Origin: Emiliania huxleyi CCMP1516 | Taxonomy: Eukaryota; Haptophyta; Isochrysidales; Noelaerhabdaceae | NCBI RefSeq assembly: GCF_000372725.1 | Contig: NW_005196310.1 | Span: forward strand, 183,325 to 247,324 | DNA: 64,000 nucleotides | Direction: 5' to 3' | Shown here: piece by piece, positions 48,314 through 58,737 of the stretch | How positions within the stretch are numbered: the stretch's first letter is position 1 | How the letters are laid out: every line of letters begins with the position of its first letter | Translations under genes and position numbers: made by a program | Notes under the pieces: generated by a model | The model's database searches: none | What the model was told of the DNA's origin: nothing | What the model saw: the letters and a program-made list of their open reading frames with translations, nothing else

Positions 48314-49273
48314 ATGTGCATTGCGGATGACGAGGCGGCCGAGCGTAACTTCAATGCCTTCTGTTTCTGGAGGCAACCACTCCTGGAGCTCAAGGAGACG
48401 GAGGAGGCGACTCCTCGGTTGTCTCAACGACCACACCACCAGCAGCTGGGCCCGGGAGAGGCGTCGATGCAGGGATCGCGCTCTCAGCGGCTGCCGCCTG
48501 CGACTGAGGAAACGGTGCGCGAATGCCTGAGAGGCCATCCGGAAGAGAGCGCTGCAGCACCGCTTGGAGGGGAGCGGGCAGCGGCCGAGCAGCCACCGCG
48601 AGTGAGGCCGCCCTTGGAAGTCGAGGTTCCGCTTGACGAGCAGACGGCGGGCCTGCTCGCTGGCGGTGCGGGCGAGAGGCTCCTCGGCTTGCTGGGCCGC
48701 CTCTCCAGCCATCTGGGGCACAATTCACGCTTCTCGCGCGCGGCGGAGGCGCTCCAGTCGGACGTGCAAGCGCTACGAACAGAGTCGGCCGGACCAGAGC
48801 GGCAAGGCTTGGAGAATAGTGCTAGAGAGGTGCAGCGGGGTGGCGTGGAGGTGCTGGGGTTCTCCGATGCCGCGTCGCCAAGCGGTGGCGCAGCAGGTTC
48901 GACGCTGCGGCCGCAGGTGATGGCCTCTGTGGAATCGATGCTTCGCCTCCTGGAGACTTCACCAGGCGGTCCGACACCGGCTGCGCTGGAGGCGCAGTTT
49001 GCACCCGCGGTGCAGCAGTGTTTGCCGACGCCTGCGTCGCCGGCGGCCGTGCAGCGGCTGCTTGCGTCGCAGGTGCGTTGGGAGGAGACGCCTCGGGAGA
49101 CGGCCCGACGAGGTCACTGCCCGATCTGCCTCGAGGCACTGTCCGATGCGGTGCTGCAAATGCCGTGCTCGCACCTTTTTCACCTCGAGTGCCTGACGCA
49201 GTGGCTGGGCACGCGCAACTCGTGCCCGGTGTGCCGCCACCTGCTGCCGACGGAGGACGAGCCGATGGCATGA
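48314..49273 (+). CDS. RING-H2 protein, probable E3 ubiquitin ligase
   Basis: Intronless; first ATG at 48314 gives 319 aa (the frame is open upstream from a non-ATG codon at 48104). The middle is low-complexity with helical segments; the C-terminus is a complete RING-H2 finger: 'HCPICLEALSDAVLQ', 'PCSHLFHLECLTQWL', 'NSCPVCRHLLP', i.e. C-x2-C, C-x-H-x2-H-x2-C, C-x2-C, which recruits E2 enzymes. No transmembrane segment is seen. It diverges from the carboxypeptidase remnant with 234 bp between start codons. Confidence 0.85.
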   Translation: MCIADDEAAERNFNAFCFWRQPLLELKETEEATPRLSQRPHHQQLGPGEASMQGSRSQRLPPATEETVRECLRGHPEESAAAPLGGERAAAEQPPRVRPPLEVEVPLDEQTAGLLAGGAGERLLGLLGRLSSHLGHNSRFSRAAEALQSDVQALRTESAGPERQGLENSAREVQRGGVEVLGFSDAASPSGGAAGSTLRPQVMASVESMLRLLETSPGGPTPAALEAQFAPAVQQCLPTPASPAAVQRLLASQVRWEETPRETARRGHCPICLEALSDAVLQMPCSHLFHLECLTQWLGTRNSCPVCRHLLPTEDEPMA

Positions 49274-49530
49274 GTGGGGCGGGTTCGGCGTGTGTGTCCT
49301 GCTGGCTCAGAACAAAAGCATCGTTTTGATGGTTCTTTTGTTGGAACTCGCTTTAGTTAGTTCCAGAGCGGTTAAGGTGAAACACAGTGAGAGGAAAGGC
49401 GCTCACATTCTTTTTCCCAAAGAAAAAGAAAACGAGAACGCGCAGAAAAAAGAAATTTTTGCGCCGGACGTGGAGTCAGACACCACACATCTCCGTCGAT
49501 CGCAGTCTCTGTCGATCTCTGCCAGCCTCA

Positions 49531-51689
49531 ATGCGCGATCGTTGCATCGTCCTCGCTCTGTCTACGCTCTGCGCCGCCGCGGTGTTCGATTTCGAGGCCG
49601 ACGGAGGCGCTGAGGCCGGCGACGACACTTGGGACACTGTCATCTCCAACGGTGCGAAGCTCAACAGCTCCCTGTCAAAGCTGCGCCCGGGCGACACCTT
49701 TGTCGTGCCCACTAAGACGTTTCACCTCATGGGCGGCATTCACGCTCGCAACCTGCACGGCGTCACCATCTCCATCGACGGCACGCTCATATTTGCCTCA
49801 TCGGCGCTGAATTCCGGCCGCTATATGAAGGCGTGGCCACGCGGCGGTGACGGCGGTGTGTTGGATTGCCTGACCTTCTCAAATCTCTCCCGCGTGAACT
49901 TCACGAGCGCAAGCCGCGGAGAGCTCGACGGCGGCGGTGCAAAGTGGTGGGGCCTTCCTGGCACCATCTCCAGATGCTGAGAAACAACTGCGTATTTAGA
50001 CGCTTCCCAGCACTCGAGACGACATGCACCACCCGTATTCACGTCCTGACTCTGCCTATTATGGCGTAGGCATTGGCTACCTGCGCAGGTTTACTACCAG
50101 AATCCGCGGCAGCTGTGAAGAGACGCCGTTCACACGCGCGGAGCTGCTGTGAGTAGGCAGGAGGATAGGCCGCGGCTGCTCACCGTGCTGGAGTCGGACC
50201 ACGTTCTGGTGGAGCGGCTGCACTTCCGCCAGTCGCCCTACTGGACCTTCCTCGCTAGCGGCGTGACGAACCTCGAGGTGCGGTACTCGCGCGTCGACAA
50301 CCGACGGACGCACGCCGACCGCCACGATCTGCTCGACCTGACCGCCTTCAACACTGACGGGTTCGATCTCGCGGACTGCGACACCGTCTGGATCCATCAC
50401 TGCGAGGCGGCCACATGGATGCGCCCTGAGAGAACGGTGGCGCGGAGGCGCTGCTTTGACACCTGCGTGGCTTGGGCAGGTGTGGAACCAGGACGACTGC
50501 TTCGACGTCAAGGACGGCACCAACAACGTCCTCATCGAGCACGTCAACGCAAGCGGCATGCGCCTCGCCGTCGCACCAATGTGCAGCTGCCACTGACTCT
50601 ATCAACTTCACAGCCGCATGTGGTCATCAGGCTTTGGCCTCACCATTGGCTCCATCGCCTCCGACGTGCGCTCTTCCCGGCGACCATTCGCGGACTCTTC
50701 CATGCACCATCCCGACGGTTCAGGTCGTGTCTGAGCAGGTCCGCAATATCACCTTTCGGCACGCGCGCATGGTTCGCACGGTCAAGGGCATCTACATGAA
50801 GTTCCGCGGCGCCGGCTCGGTCCGCGACGTCCTCTACGAGGACCGCAGTCGAGGCGGCCGCCTGCTCTCGCAGCATGGGCGTGAGTCGCACTGGGCGGCT
50901 GAGTGCGAATAGGACGATGACGACCGAGGCGCGGCCGCTTGTCCTCACTGTGGGGGTCCCTCACCGCGACCTCCGCTCGTGAGTAGGACATCGTGATTGA
51001 GGAGCCGCAGCAGTTCGCCATCTGGATCGGGCCGGCGCAGAAACCGGCCCCGGGACGGAGGGGCCGCGTCCGCGACACGTCCATGACACGTCCGTGGCAC
51101 GTCCCGCAGGCGCAGCAGTGCGACGGATGCAGCTTGACAGACCTCTGCTCGACGGACGGCGGCCCTTGCTCCATCTGCTGGCCGACTGTGCCGGGCACGC
51201 GCGCACTGCCACCGCTCACCCACGCTCAGGGCCTTGCACGTTGCATGCCGTGGGGCTCTATCTTGTTCGGATGTGGAGGTGCGAGGGTCGCCCGGCCCGC
51301 GCCCCACCACCTCGCCGGACACCAACTAGGCACGCACTGCCACGCGCCGGCGGGCGGGCAGTACTCCAACATCACGCTGCGCGACATCACCGTCCTCCGC
51401 CCGAAGCAGAGCGCCGGGGTGCTGCGGGCGCTCTGCAGTCCGTGAGCTGTGAACGGCGTCTCTTCACAGGTTTGGGTGTGAGCAGGTGCTGCTGGCGGAT
51501 GAGGCGGCGGCGATGCGGGGCGTGCGCTTCGACAACGTCGTCGTCCACGAGCCGGCGGCGAGGCCGTTTGGGGACGAGCAGTACTACTGCAGGAATGTGC
51601 ACGGCGTGGCGACCGGTGCGACCAGCCCGGTGCCTCCGTGCTTCGAGGACCGCACCGGTGCCGTGTCAGCACGGGCCGAGCGTTTTTAA
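49531..51689 (+). CDS. secreted GH28-like (polygalacturonase-fold) protein, spliced
   Basis: Starts at 49531 with a signal peptide ('RCIVLALSTLCAAAV'). Exons I can place: 49531-49960, 50070-50088, 50157-50406, 50480-50555, from 50631, from 50724, a short one from about 50991, from 51110, and 51486-51689. Parallel beta-helix landmarks: 'GELDGGGAKWWG', 'FNTDGFDLADCDTVWI', 'WNQDDCFDVKDGTNN', 'ASGFGLTIGSIASD', 'VKGIYMKFRGAG'. These match the GH28 order NTD, DD, G-H-G, R-I-K, but the G-H-G His is Phe, so the enzyme may be inactive or act by another mechanism. One intron (from about 50850) appears to need a GA donor. The C-terminus is Cys-containing and ends at TAA 51687. Likely extracellular or cell-surface glycan binding or cleavage. 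Confidence 0.75.
50089..50156 (+). mobile_element. GH28 intron 2 with antisense hairpin insert
   Basis: GTTTAC donor, exon-like stretch CCGCGGCAGCT (next exon CCGCGGCTGCT), then GTGAAGAGACGCCGTTCAC (50115-50133, reverse complement of the usual form) and a tail ending CTGTGAGTAG. Splicing yields 'GIGYLRRQEDRPRLL'. Confidence 0.7.
51225..51325 (+). repeat. dispersed element shared with the Kelch 1 upstream region
   Basis: GGGCCTTGCAC, ATGCCGTGGGGCTC and GCCCCACCACCTCG occur in the same order as on the reverse strand at 25937-26030 upstream of Kelch 1. The ATTCAAAGTGCAAGGCCC core also lies upstream of Kelch 2 and 4. Confidence 0.65.
51419..51485 (+). mobile_element. GH28 last intron with hairpin insert
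   Basis: Begins GTGCTGCGGGCG (next exon GTGCTGCTGGCG), contains GTGAACGGCGTCTCTTCAC at 51449-51467 and ends GTGTGAGCAG. Splicing yields 'KQSAGVLLADEAAAMRG'. Confidence 0.78.
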
Positions 51690-52039
51690 TCTCTCGGTCA
51701 GTGGGGGGCCGAGCCGCCTCGGTGTGGCGGGCGGGCGGGCGTTTTGAAAAACAGAAAACAGAAAACAAGAGGTGGTCGCTGTGGGAATCTCACGCGCTTC
51801 CACAGCGTGTGTGTGGCCTCGGACACGCAGCGGGCACACACACGATCGATGACGCTGCGTGAGATGGCCAAGACCGCGCTGGCCGGCGGCGACCGCTCTT
51901 GCTCAAGGTTGATCCCGAAGGAGCCGAGGTGGGGGCTCTCGAGGCGGCATCTGACGACGGCACAGTCACTTGCTTCCGTCTCGTCCATTGCTGTCGAGAT
52001 ACATCGCATCGGCTCGGACCGCTTGGGCTGTGAGTGAGT

Positions 52040-52728
52040 ATTCTTGATACGAAACCACGACGACACACACCAGTCGACTCGCATCGGTTGCCTCCATGAA
52101 CGGCGGAGCTATTCTCGCGCCGACACCACACCTGGCTCCAACGTGGACACGCCCATAGCTGGGGACACTACTAGGTCACGCATGGCATCACAGAAGTTTT
52201 ATCTCTGGGCCCCGAAAGGCATCTCTAGCAGTGTCGTTACACATGCCCCCTCCCCTCCTGGGCGCATGCGCCTCACGTCTTGCCAGAGCATAAGCCCTTG
52301 GCGTGTGGCGAGACGAGTTTTTCGCCATGCAGCGAGCAGCAAGCCGCCCGCCGCAAACAGCCGGAGGCCTCGCCGCGGCACTGGCTGCGCCGCGGTCCCG
52401 CACCCGTCGACGCAGCTCCCCCCGCGGAAGACCGCGCGTAGCGACGTCTTGACGATCGAGATGAGCGTGCCTGAAGCTCGCCCACCTACTGCCCCTGAGA
52501 GTTGGTTATTGAGTGGGATCAGCTCCCCCCCTTGGGATCGAAGCCGCCACAACCTCACACCCAACATCCCAGGCGGGATCAGAAGGGGGCTCCACACCGG
52601 ACACCGCCCGGGCACAGCCCCCCTACCCGTCGGATCGCACAGAGGGCCCCCTCGGAGCAGCCCACACACAATCACGCATCGGCAGATTGAGTGCCTGAGT
52701 CAGGCAGACAGCACAGACAAGAGGAGAG

Positions 52729-52780
<52 letters not shown>

Positions 52781-53160
52781 GAGAGTGTGAGGGTGTGAAC
52801 ACACGTGAGGAGTGGGGGAGGGTGTCTGTGGTGGGCTGTAGTCCTACTACGTGGTTACAACCACGCGCCCCTCAGGAGCTTAAGGTAGAGCTGAGCGTCC
52901 CAGACGCCTCGGTGCCACCCACCGGGTGAGACCATCCGGATCAATCGAGCCCGCCTCCGGCGGGCCGTCCCCGCGATGGCCCACAGTCCTCCGTCGCCTG
53001 GTTGAACCCCCTGCCTCCCGGTTGAACCCCCAGTCCTCGTACTCGACCATTAAATAAACTCAAAGGTCCACCACAGCCTCCAGCCTCCACCTCCACCCGC
53101 GAGCCGCCACCGCTGCCGCCCGCGACGCCGCCCGCCGCGTCAGATAGCCGCGACGCGCGC
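52040..53160 (+). mobile_element. large direct repeat, copy 1
   Basis: From ATTCTTGATACGAAACCACG through AAAGGCATCTCTAGCAG to TCGTACTCGACCATTAAATA and CGACGCCGCCCGCCGCGTCA. Copy 2 (58738-59690) is nearly identical in its first 660 nt; a third, short copy of the end lies at 62736-62880. A GA microsatellite (52726-52780) interrupts this copy. No coding domain recognised; spacing would allow LTR- or MITE-like relations but no target-site duplication was verified. Confidence 0.7.
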
Positions 53161-53631
53161 ACCGAGTCGAGTCGGAGAGCCGCGCCGCACCAGCAGGAGC
53201 ATCTGCACCACCAGCAGCAGCAGCAGCACCACCACCACCACCCGAGATAGAAGCGCACCTGCCCGACGCCGCCCGCCGCGTCAGACGCTCGCGACGCGCG
53301 CGTCGAGCCCAGTCGCAGAGCCGCGCCGCGCCAGCAGCAGCATCTGCACCAGCAGCAGCAGCACCACCACCACCAGCAGCAACAGAGACAGGCAGTGCAG
53401 GCGCAGAAGCGCTCGCAGAGCGGCGCGCAGCGCCGCGCACGCCACGCTGCGGACCGTCGGACGAGCGCACCGTACGTCGGCGGCGAGCCGCGTCGCCAGC
53501 CGTCTCGCGAGAGAGCGGCGCCGCCGCGTGCGCGCAGCAGCCGCCGCGGCAGAGCCGAGCCGCGGCGACGTCCGCACTAACGGATAACGGCGCCCGGGGG
53601 GCACACACACACACACACACACACACGCCGC
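53161..53631. repeat. CAG/CAC-rich region with second CGCCGCCCGCCGCGTCAG unit
   Basis: A ~130-nt unit (about 53130-53250) is repeated at about 53268-53390, each with GCAGCAGCAGCACCACCACC. The (AC)12 run at 53600-53627 closes the region. Confidence 0.7.
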
Positions 53632-53949
53632 TTGGGCTGCCACTATGCCGAGGCGGAGGACCCGCTCGGGCCTGTGGTGCAGCAGGCGCACCCCCGCATC
53701 GCATCCATGCTGCGCAAGCTGCTGCGAGACTTCCGCGTGGTGCACGTGCACGGCAACAATTTTAACGCAGCGAGCGCATTTGGCCCATTTCGCGTGCCCG
53801 CTGTGGTCGAAGTAACGTTGGTGCGGAAGGATCTCAGCCGCCGCGTGCCTTGCGCCAATCCGATGCGAATACGAGCGCTTGACGAGCCCAATGCAAAGTA
53901 TGCGGACTATGTGGACTTCCGACTGCCTGGCGTGGGGGCCTATCAGTAA
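53632..53949 (+). CDS. fragment with methyltransferase-like 'HVHGNN' block
   Basis: 105-aa frame. The segment 'LLRDFRVVHVHGNNFNA' followed by 'RVPAVVEVTLVRKDL' resembles the C-terminal block of protist FkbM/DUF-type methyltransferases (HxHGNN ... VPxxxExTxVR). The N-terminal catalytic SAM-binding motif is not visible upstream, where repeats begin, so this is the 3' exon of a gene disrupted by, or emerging from, the repeat. Ends at TAA 53947-53949. Confidence 0.45.
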   Translation: MGCHYAEAEDPLGPVVQQAHPRIASMLRKLLRDFRVVHVHGNNFNAASAFGPFRVPAVVEVTLVRKDLSRRVPCANPMRIRALDEPNAKYADYVDFRLPGVGAYQ

Positions 53950-54614
53950 TCCATGCGTGTGCCGACGCACCCGGCCGGTGTGCCCACGCACGGGTAGGGG
54001 AGTAATAAACATTGGGATTTGGATGACTTCTGCTGCACGCCGATACAGAATTTTTCTGAACGTGAGCGAGACGTAGGACGGGTCGTCCCGGAGCATCGGA
54101 GTAGCCGTCGTGTGGTCGCGGCGAGCAGCGCCGGCCACTCCGGCGCCGCGTCGGCACCATGGGAGCATGTGTCCACCGCCACTTCGCGGTCGCAGCGCTG
54201 TTTTGTCGCCAAACGCCGCCATGTACCTTTTCGGGCAAACCATCGAGCTGCATATCGATTTCGACTTGACGGGCGCATGGAGGCATCACGTCTCCATGCG
54301 CCCGTCAAGTCGGAGCCAGTCTCGAGTCTGCGCGGCGACCACACAGCGCTCACCCTCGCAGGTGGATATGCGAGCTTTATTCAGAGTCAAGCGATTGCGC
54401 GAAATCCCACACGGGTGGATTTTGGCATTTGGGGCGCTGTCTACATCTCTGTCTACCCCCTGACATGCAGTATGCGAGAGCGATTGTGCTGTGCGTGTGT
54501 GTCTGTCTGCGTGTGCGGCGCATCCGAGAGATCGTGGTTCGTGCAAGAAAACACGCACACAATCAAAGAAGGTATAAGCATCTCTGGGCACCCTGCCACG
54601 CGCATGCCTCCCGC
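53950..54614. other. non-coding spacer with a 21-bp-arm hairpin
   Basis: A near-perfect inverted repeat at 54262-54312: arm CGACTTGACGGGCGCATGGA, short loop, complementary arm. Rest shows no gene. Confidence 0.65.
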
Positions 54615-55647
54615 TCAGCGTCGGTCGGCGTCCCTCCGGTCCGAGTAGTAATCGCGGGGGCGGTCGTAGTACTCTCGCCTGCAGGCGCAATCATCTCACG
54701 GTCTCAGCAGCCGCTGCATCCCGCCTCTCCGCCGCACCGCCGCCCTCTGTGCGCCTGTCGGCCTCTCGGCCAGACGCCCAACGGCGCCCCCCGTCTCCAT
54801 CTCCACCCCCCGTCTCCATCTCCAACTCCCATCTCCCATCTCTCATCTCCCGTCTCTCATCTCTCGCACCGGTCGTATGGCCGCCGGCCGTGGTAGTCTC
54901 GCGGCGGACGACCCTCATACGACCGCTCGCCGTATCGCTCGCCGCATCCCTCCCTGTCGCGGTAGTCGCGGCCGCGGTAGTGGTAGTCGCCTCCGCCCCG
55001 CCCGCTGCGGCCTCGCCCCCTGGGTGTCAAGAGAGGCGCCGCTCGCTGCGCGGGCGCTGTTCTGCGCTGTTCCGCGCCGCTGTTCGGCCCATCCCGAAGC
55101 GTCTTTGCGGCGCATCTCGCGGCGCATCTCGCAGCGCATCTCGCGGCGCATCTCGCAGCGCATCTCGCGGCGCATCTCGCAGCGCATCTCGCGGCGTGGT
55201 ATCTTGGCGCATCTCGCCTGTCCGAGTAGGCGACGCGGTAGGAGTGCCGCTCGTCGCGCCTGTTCACGGCACGAGTGTGAACAGCGCCTGCAAGGCGGGA
55301 GGGCGGTAAAGCTGCATCCTCCCGCCCCGCCTCCCGCGCGAGAGGGAGCGAAGCCTCCTCTCGTCGCGCCGCTCCTCGCGCCTCGCCCAGGAGCGAGAGC
55401 GAGAGCGAGAGCGAGGGGGAGAGCGGGAGCGAGGGGGAGAGCGGGAGCGGGGGGGAGAGCGGGAGCGGGGGGGGGAGCGGGAGCGGGAGAGAGAGCGAGA
55501 GTAGCGGCGGCGAGAGCGAGAGCGAGAATGGCGGTCGGCGGTGCGCCCATCCTCGCCGCCCTCGCCTCCTCCACCCCCCTCACCACCCCTCTCGCCACCC
55601 CTCTCGCCACCCCTCTCGCCACCCCTCTCGCCACCCCCCTGGCCGCC

Positions 55648-55684
<37 letters not shown>

Positions 55685-58339
55685 CCTGGTGTGTCGCCCT
55701 GCAGCAGCTGCTGCGCCGCGGAGCCGTGCATCGCACTTCCGAGCCTAACCTCGGGTGATCTCGGGTGATCTCGGGTGATCTCGCGGCGGACCCGCGCGTC
55801 GCACGCCCGCGCCGGGCGAGGCTCTCGAGGTAGCCGCCCATCGCCGGTGCGGGCATCGTGCTCGGCGCCTGATGGGGATTCATTGACTAGCCTCTGCTTA
55901 GAGGACCCACATCGCCGGGTGTGGGCAGCGTGGGCCTGCACCTTGCCCTGCCGTATCCGGTCGGCGACCACATCCGGGTGGGCTGGCGGCAGGTGGCGGT
56001 AGCGGCACGTCTCGCCTGATCACTTCTTGGCGCACGCGTCAGACTTGAGATTGCTCATGAGGCGGGGGGTGCTCCCGGCACACGTCTCGCCGCGCTGCAG
56101 CCGCGCGCACGCGCCGCGATTGATGAAGTCAAAGCAGAGCTGGTGGCCTGGCGGTCGACCCACTCTTCCAGTGAAGGAACTAGTGAACGAAAGCCGCGGC
56201 CTGGTGGAGTCAAAGCAGAGCTGGTCGCCTGCTCAAGACCGCTGTCTCTCGTCTCCTCGAGTCTGCGGGTGCGGACTGAAGCCGAAGCACAAGGTGGGTA
56301 GGCCTGGCCCGGGGTCAGCGAGGGTCGTGGCCGCCGCTGTCGCCGCCTCGGCGGCTGCAGTTGCGGCGAGGAGAGGGGCGGAGGACGCCGTCAGCGCCGC
56401 CTGTGGGAGAGGGTTCCGAGAAGGTTCGCGGAGCGGGCTCGGTCAGCCGTCAGCCACGTGGGAGGGGAGAGAGGCGGGAGGGAGCGGGAGGCAGTGCCGC
56501 CTGGATCTGCGCCGAGCCTCCTCCTCCTCCTCCTCCTCCTCCTCCTCCCCCCGCCTGCGCCTGGGCGAGCAGTTGCGCCGCGGCAGCCGGGTTGAGCTTG
56601 CCTTGCCTGTGGAGCTCACGGCGAGATTCGGCCGAGATGAAGAGATGCAGCCTGGTGGAGCTCGCCCTGCCGGATCCGGTCGGCGAGCACGTCGGGTAAT
56701 CTCGGGTAATCTCGGGTAATCTCGCCGGATCCGGTCGGCGATGACGTCGGGGTGGGTGCGGCTCAGGTGGCGATACCTAATTGGTCAGTCCATTGGATTA
56801 GTTAGACTCATCGAATCTGAGTGAACCTTGCCTCGGCTGCTCTCGGCTGCTCTCGGCTGCTCTCTGCTACGCTCGGCTACGCTCGGCTACGCTCGGCTAC
56901 GCTCGGCTACGCTCGGCTACGCTCGGCTACTCTCGGCTACGCTCGGCACTTGCAGGCACCGCCGGTGCGGAGGCGCGTGCAGGAGCCGTTGTTGATGTAG
57001 TCGAAGCAGAGGCTCGCGCCGGCGCCCGGGTCGAGAAGCAGCTCCTGTGAAGGATATGGTTGGTGTGACGAGGAGAAATAAGGATCGGCCCGGCTCCAGC
57101 AGCAGCTCCTATCCAATTCGAAGCGTCTTGAAGGGACGACAGAGAATGCTTCGGCCCGGCTCCAGCAGCAACTCCTATCCAATTCGAAGCGTAGTGGAGG
57201 TAATGAGTCGGGCCCACGGAGTCCTCGGCCCGGCTCGAGCTGCTATCTCCTCCGCCCCGGGCGGCGACGCGAGCCTGTTCACAGCGGGACCGCCGTGAAG
57301 AGACGCCGTTCACGGCTCCGTGCCGGCTGTCCCGGCGCAAAGCCGCGTGTGCGTGATCTGGACGCTCGTGGCAGCAGCAGCAGCAGCGGCGGCGGCGGCG
57401 GCGGCAGCGCCTCCGCCGCCGCCGCTCAGAGTAGCTGTGAAGGACGCGGCGGCGGCGGTGGCGAGGGCAAGCACGCTCTGCTCGCCGCCTGTGCCGAGCG
57501 AAGAACAGTTTAGTTGAACTCGTTCTTGACACGAGCACGCTCAGCTGCTCGCCGCCTATGGATCTTGTCATCATCATTGTTGTTGTCTGTTGTTGATGAG
57601 AACACGCTCCGCTGCCCGCCTCCGCCCGGCGCGGCGAGCGCGGAGGCGGGGAGCTTCCCTTGCCGCACCCGGTCCGCAATCACGTCCGGGTGGGAGGCGT
57701 CGAGGTGGCGGTACCGGCAGATCTCGCCTAGCCGAGACGGAGGGAAGGTTCCGAGAAGGTTCCAGGAAGGCTATCGGAGGCGACGTGGGCGGATCAAGCG
57801 GATGACTCGCACTCCTCTGCGAGTGAGGCTGCAGCCGGCCAGTGGGCACCCATGGGACTGTGAGTGCCCTGCGGAAGAGTGCGCAAGGGCGTGGGTCTCG
57901 CCTCGCTGCAGGCGGCCGCAGACGCCGGTGTTGATGTACTCGAAGCAGATTGGGTCCGACGACGTGGCGGCGTACGGCATGGGCCCTCCGCCGCTGCTCT
58001 TGATGACCGTGATGCCCGCGTCACCGGACGAGCGCGTGGCCGCCGCCGCCGCCGCCGCCGCCGCCTGAGGAGGGCAGAGAGAGGACAGCGCTGGGCGGCG
58101 CTTTGCGAGACACCGTCGAGAGGACGGGCGCGGTGGAGGCGGTGGAGTAAGAGGAGGGCGGCGGGCAGTGGCACGCAGCGGGAGCGGGCCTTTGCGATGG
58201 CGGACGGCGGCATCCACAGCTCCACTTCGGTGTCGAAAATGTAGTGCTCGGGTATGCCGGGCGGGCGCGGCGGCTGGCCCGAGGCGGCAGCCTGGTCGAA
58301 CGTGCCATCCTGCACGCCGGCCGACTTGAAGTTGAGCAT
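54615..58339 (-). CDS. CCCH zinc-finger protein with RS-like C-terminus, spliced
   Basis: Exon 1 starts at 58339 ('MLNFKSAGVQDGTFDQAAAS') and joins by GC-AG to an exon with 'TVIKSSGGGPMPYAA' and a first finger 'ICFEYINTGVCGRLQRGE', continued by 'CRYRHLDASHPDVIADRVRQ' (57720-57640). A second finger is 'LCFDYINNGSCTRL' near 57010 with 'YRHLSRTHPDVIADRI' near 56760; a third is 'LCFDFINRGACARLQRGETC' near 56140 with 'CRYRHLPPAHPDVVADRIRQ' near 55990. Each finger is split by an intron at the same place. The C-terminal part is Arg/Ser/Asp-rich ('RSRSPPRSRSPPRS', 'GRGRSGRGGGDYHYRGRDY', final 'REYYDRPRDYYSDRRD') ending at TGA 54615-54617. This points to an RNA-binding splicing or mRNA-processing factor. 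Several splice sites are unresolved. Confidence 0.65.
56515..56548. repeat. (CCT)n microsatellite
   Basis: About eleven CCT units inside an intron of the CCCH gene. Confidence 0.85.
56830..56950. repeat. CTCGGCTACG decamer array
   Basis: About twelve 10-nt units TCGGCTACGC / TCGGCTGCTC in an intron of the CCCH gene, ending at the acceptor-side of the second finger exon. Confidence 0.9.
57236..57315 (-). mobile_element. hairpin insert in CCCH gene intron
   Basis: GTGAAGAGACGCCGTTCAC at 57295-57313 (minus strand reads GTGAACGGCGTCTCTTCAC, the usual sense form), followed on the minus strand by a tail ending GCTGTGAACAG. Exon boundaries here are not fully resolved. Confidence 0.65.
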
Positions 58340-58737
58340 GGAGAAGAGACAGGGTGGGTAGATGAGCAGGAGGAGCGCGGCACGCCCGAGGCAGGGAGCG
58401 AGAGCGTGCGGAGCAGGCGCGCCAGCTGGCGTACGCTCGGAAAAAGAAAGTTGAGGCGGGCAGTTAGTAATTCTTTTGCATAGGAACAACGCGGCATGTT
58501 CACAACACACACTGGACAGCTAGAGTGTGGTGCCATCATTTAGTAGTAAGCAACTCCATCTCCACGTCCATGATAGTGCGTGTGTGTGTGAGGCCTGTTG
58601 TGATGATGATTGTCCCTGAGGATCTCGACGCATTCCGCTTAGAGCGGCCGCACACTGCTCAGTGCTCGCGGCATCCCCCCCAGCTCATCCCCCCCCCCCC
58701 CCCCCAGGAGCGCTCTGCGCGAGAGAGAGAGAGAGAG
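58340..58737. other. upstream spacer of the CCCH gene
   Basis: No gene seen. Contains a C17 run at about 58689-58706 and a GAGA run before the repeat copy. Confidence 0.6.

Noticed and set aside
53281-54243. 320-codon minus-strand frame with poly-Leu
   Set aside because: It reads the complement of CAG/CAC repeats and crosses the methyltransferase-like fragment antisense.
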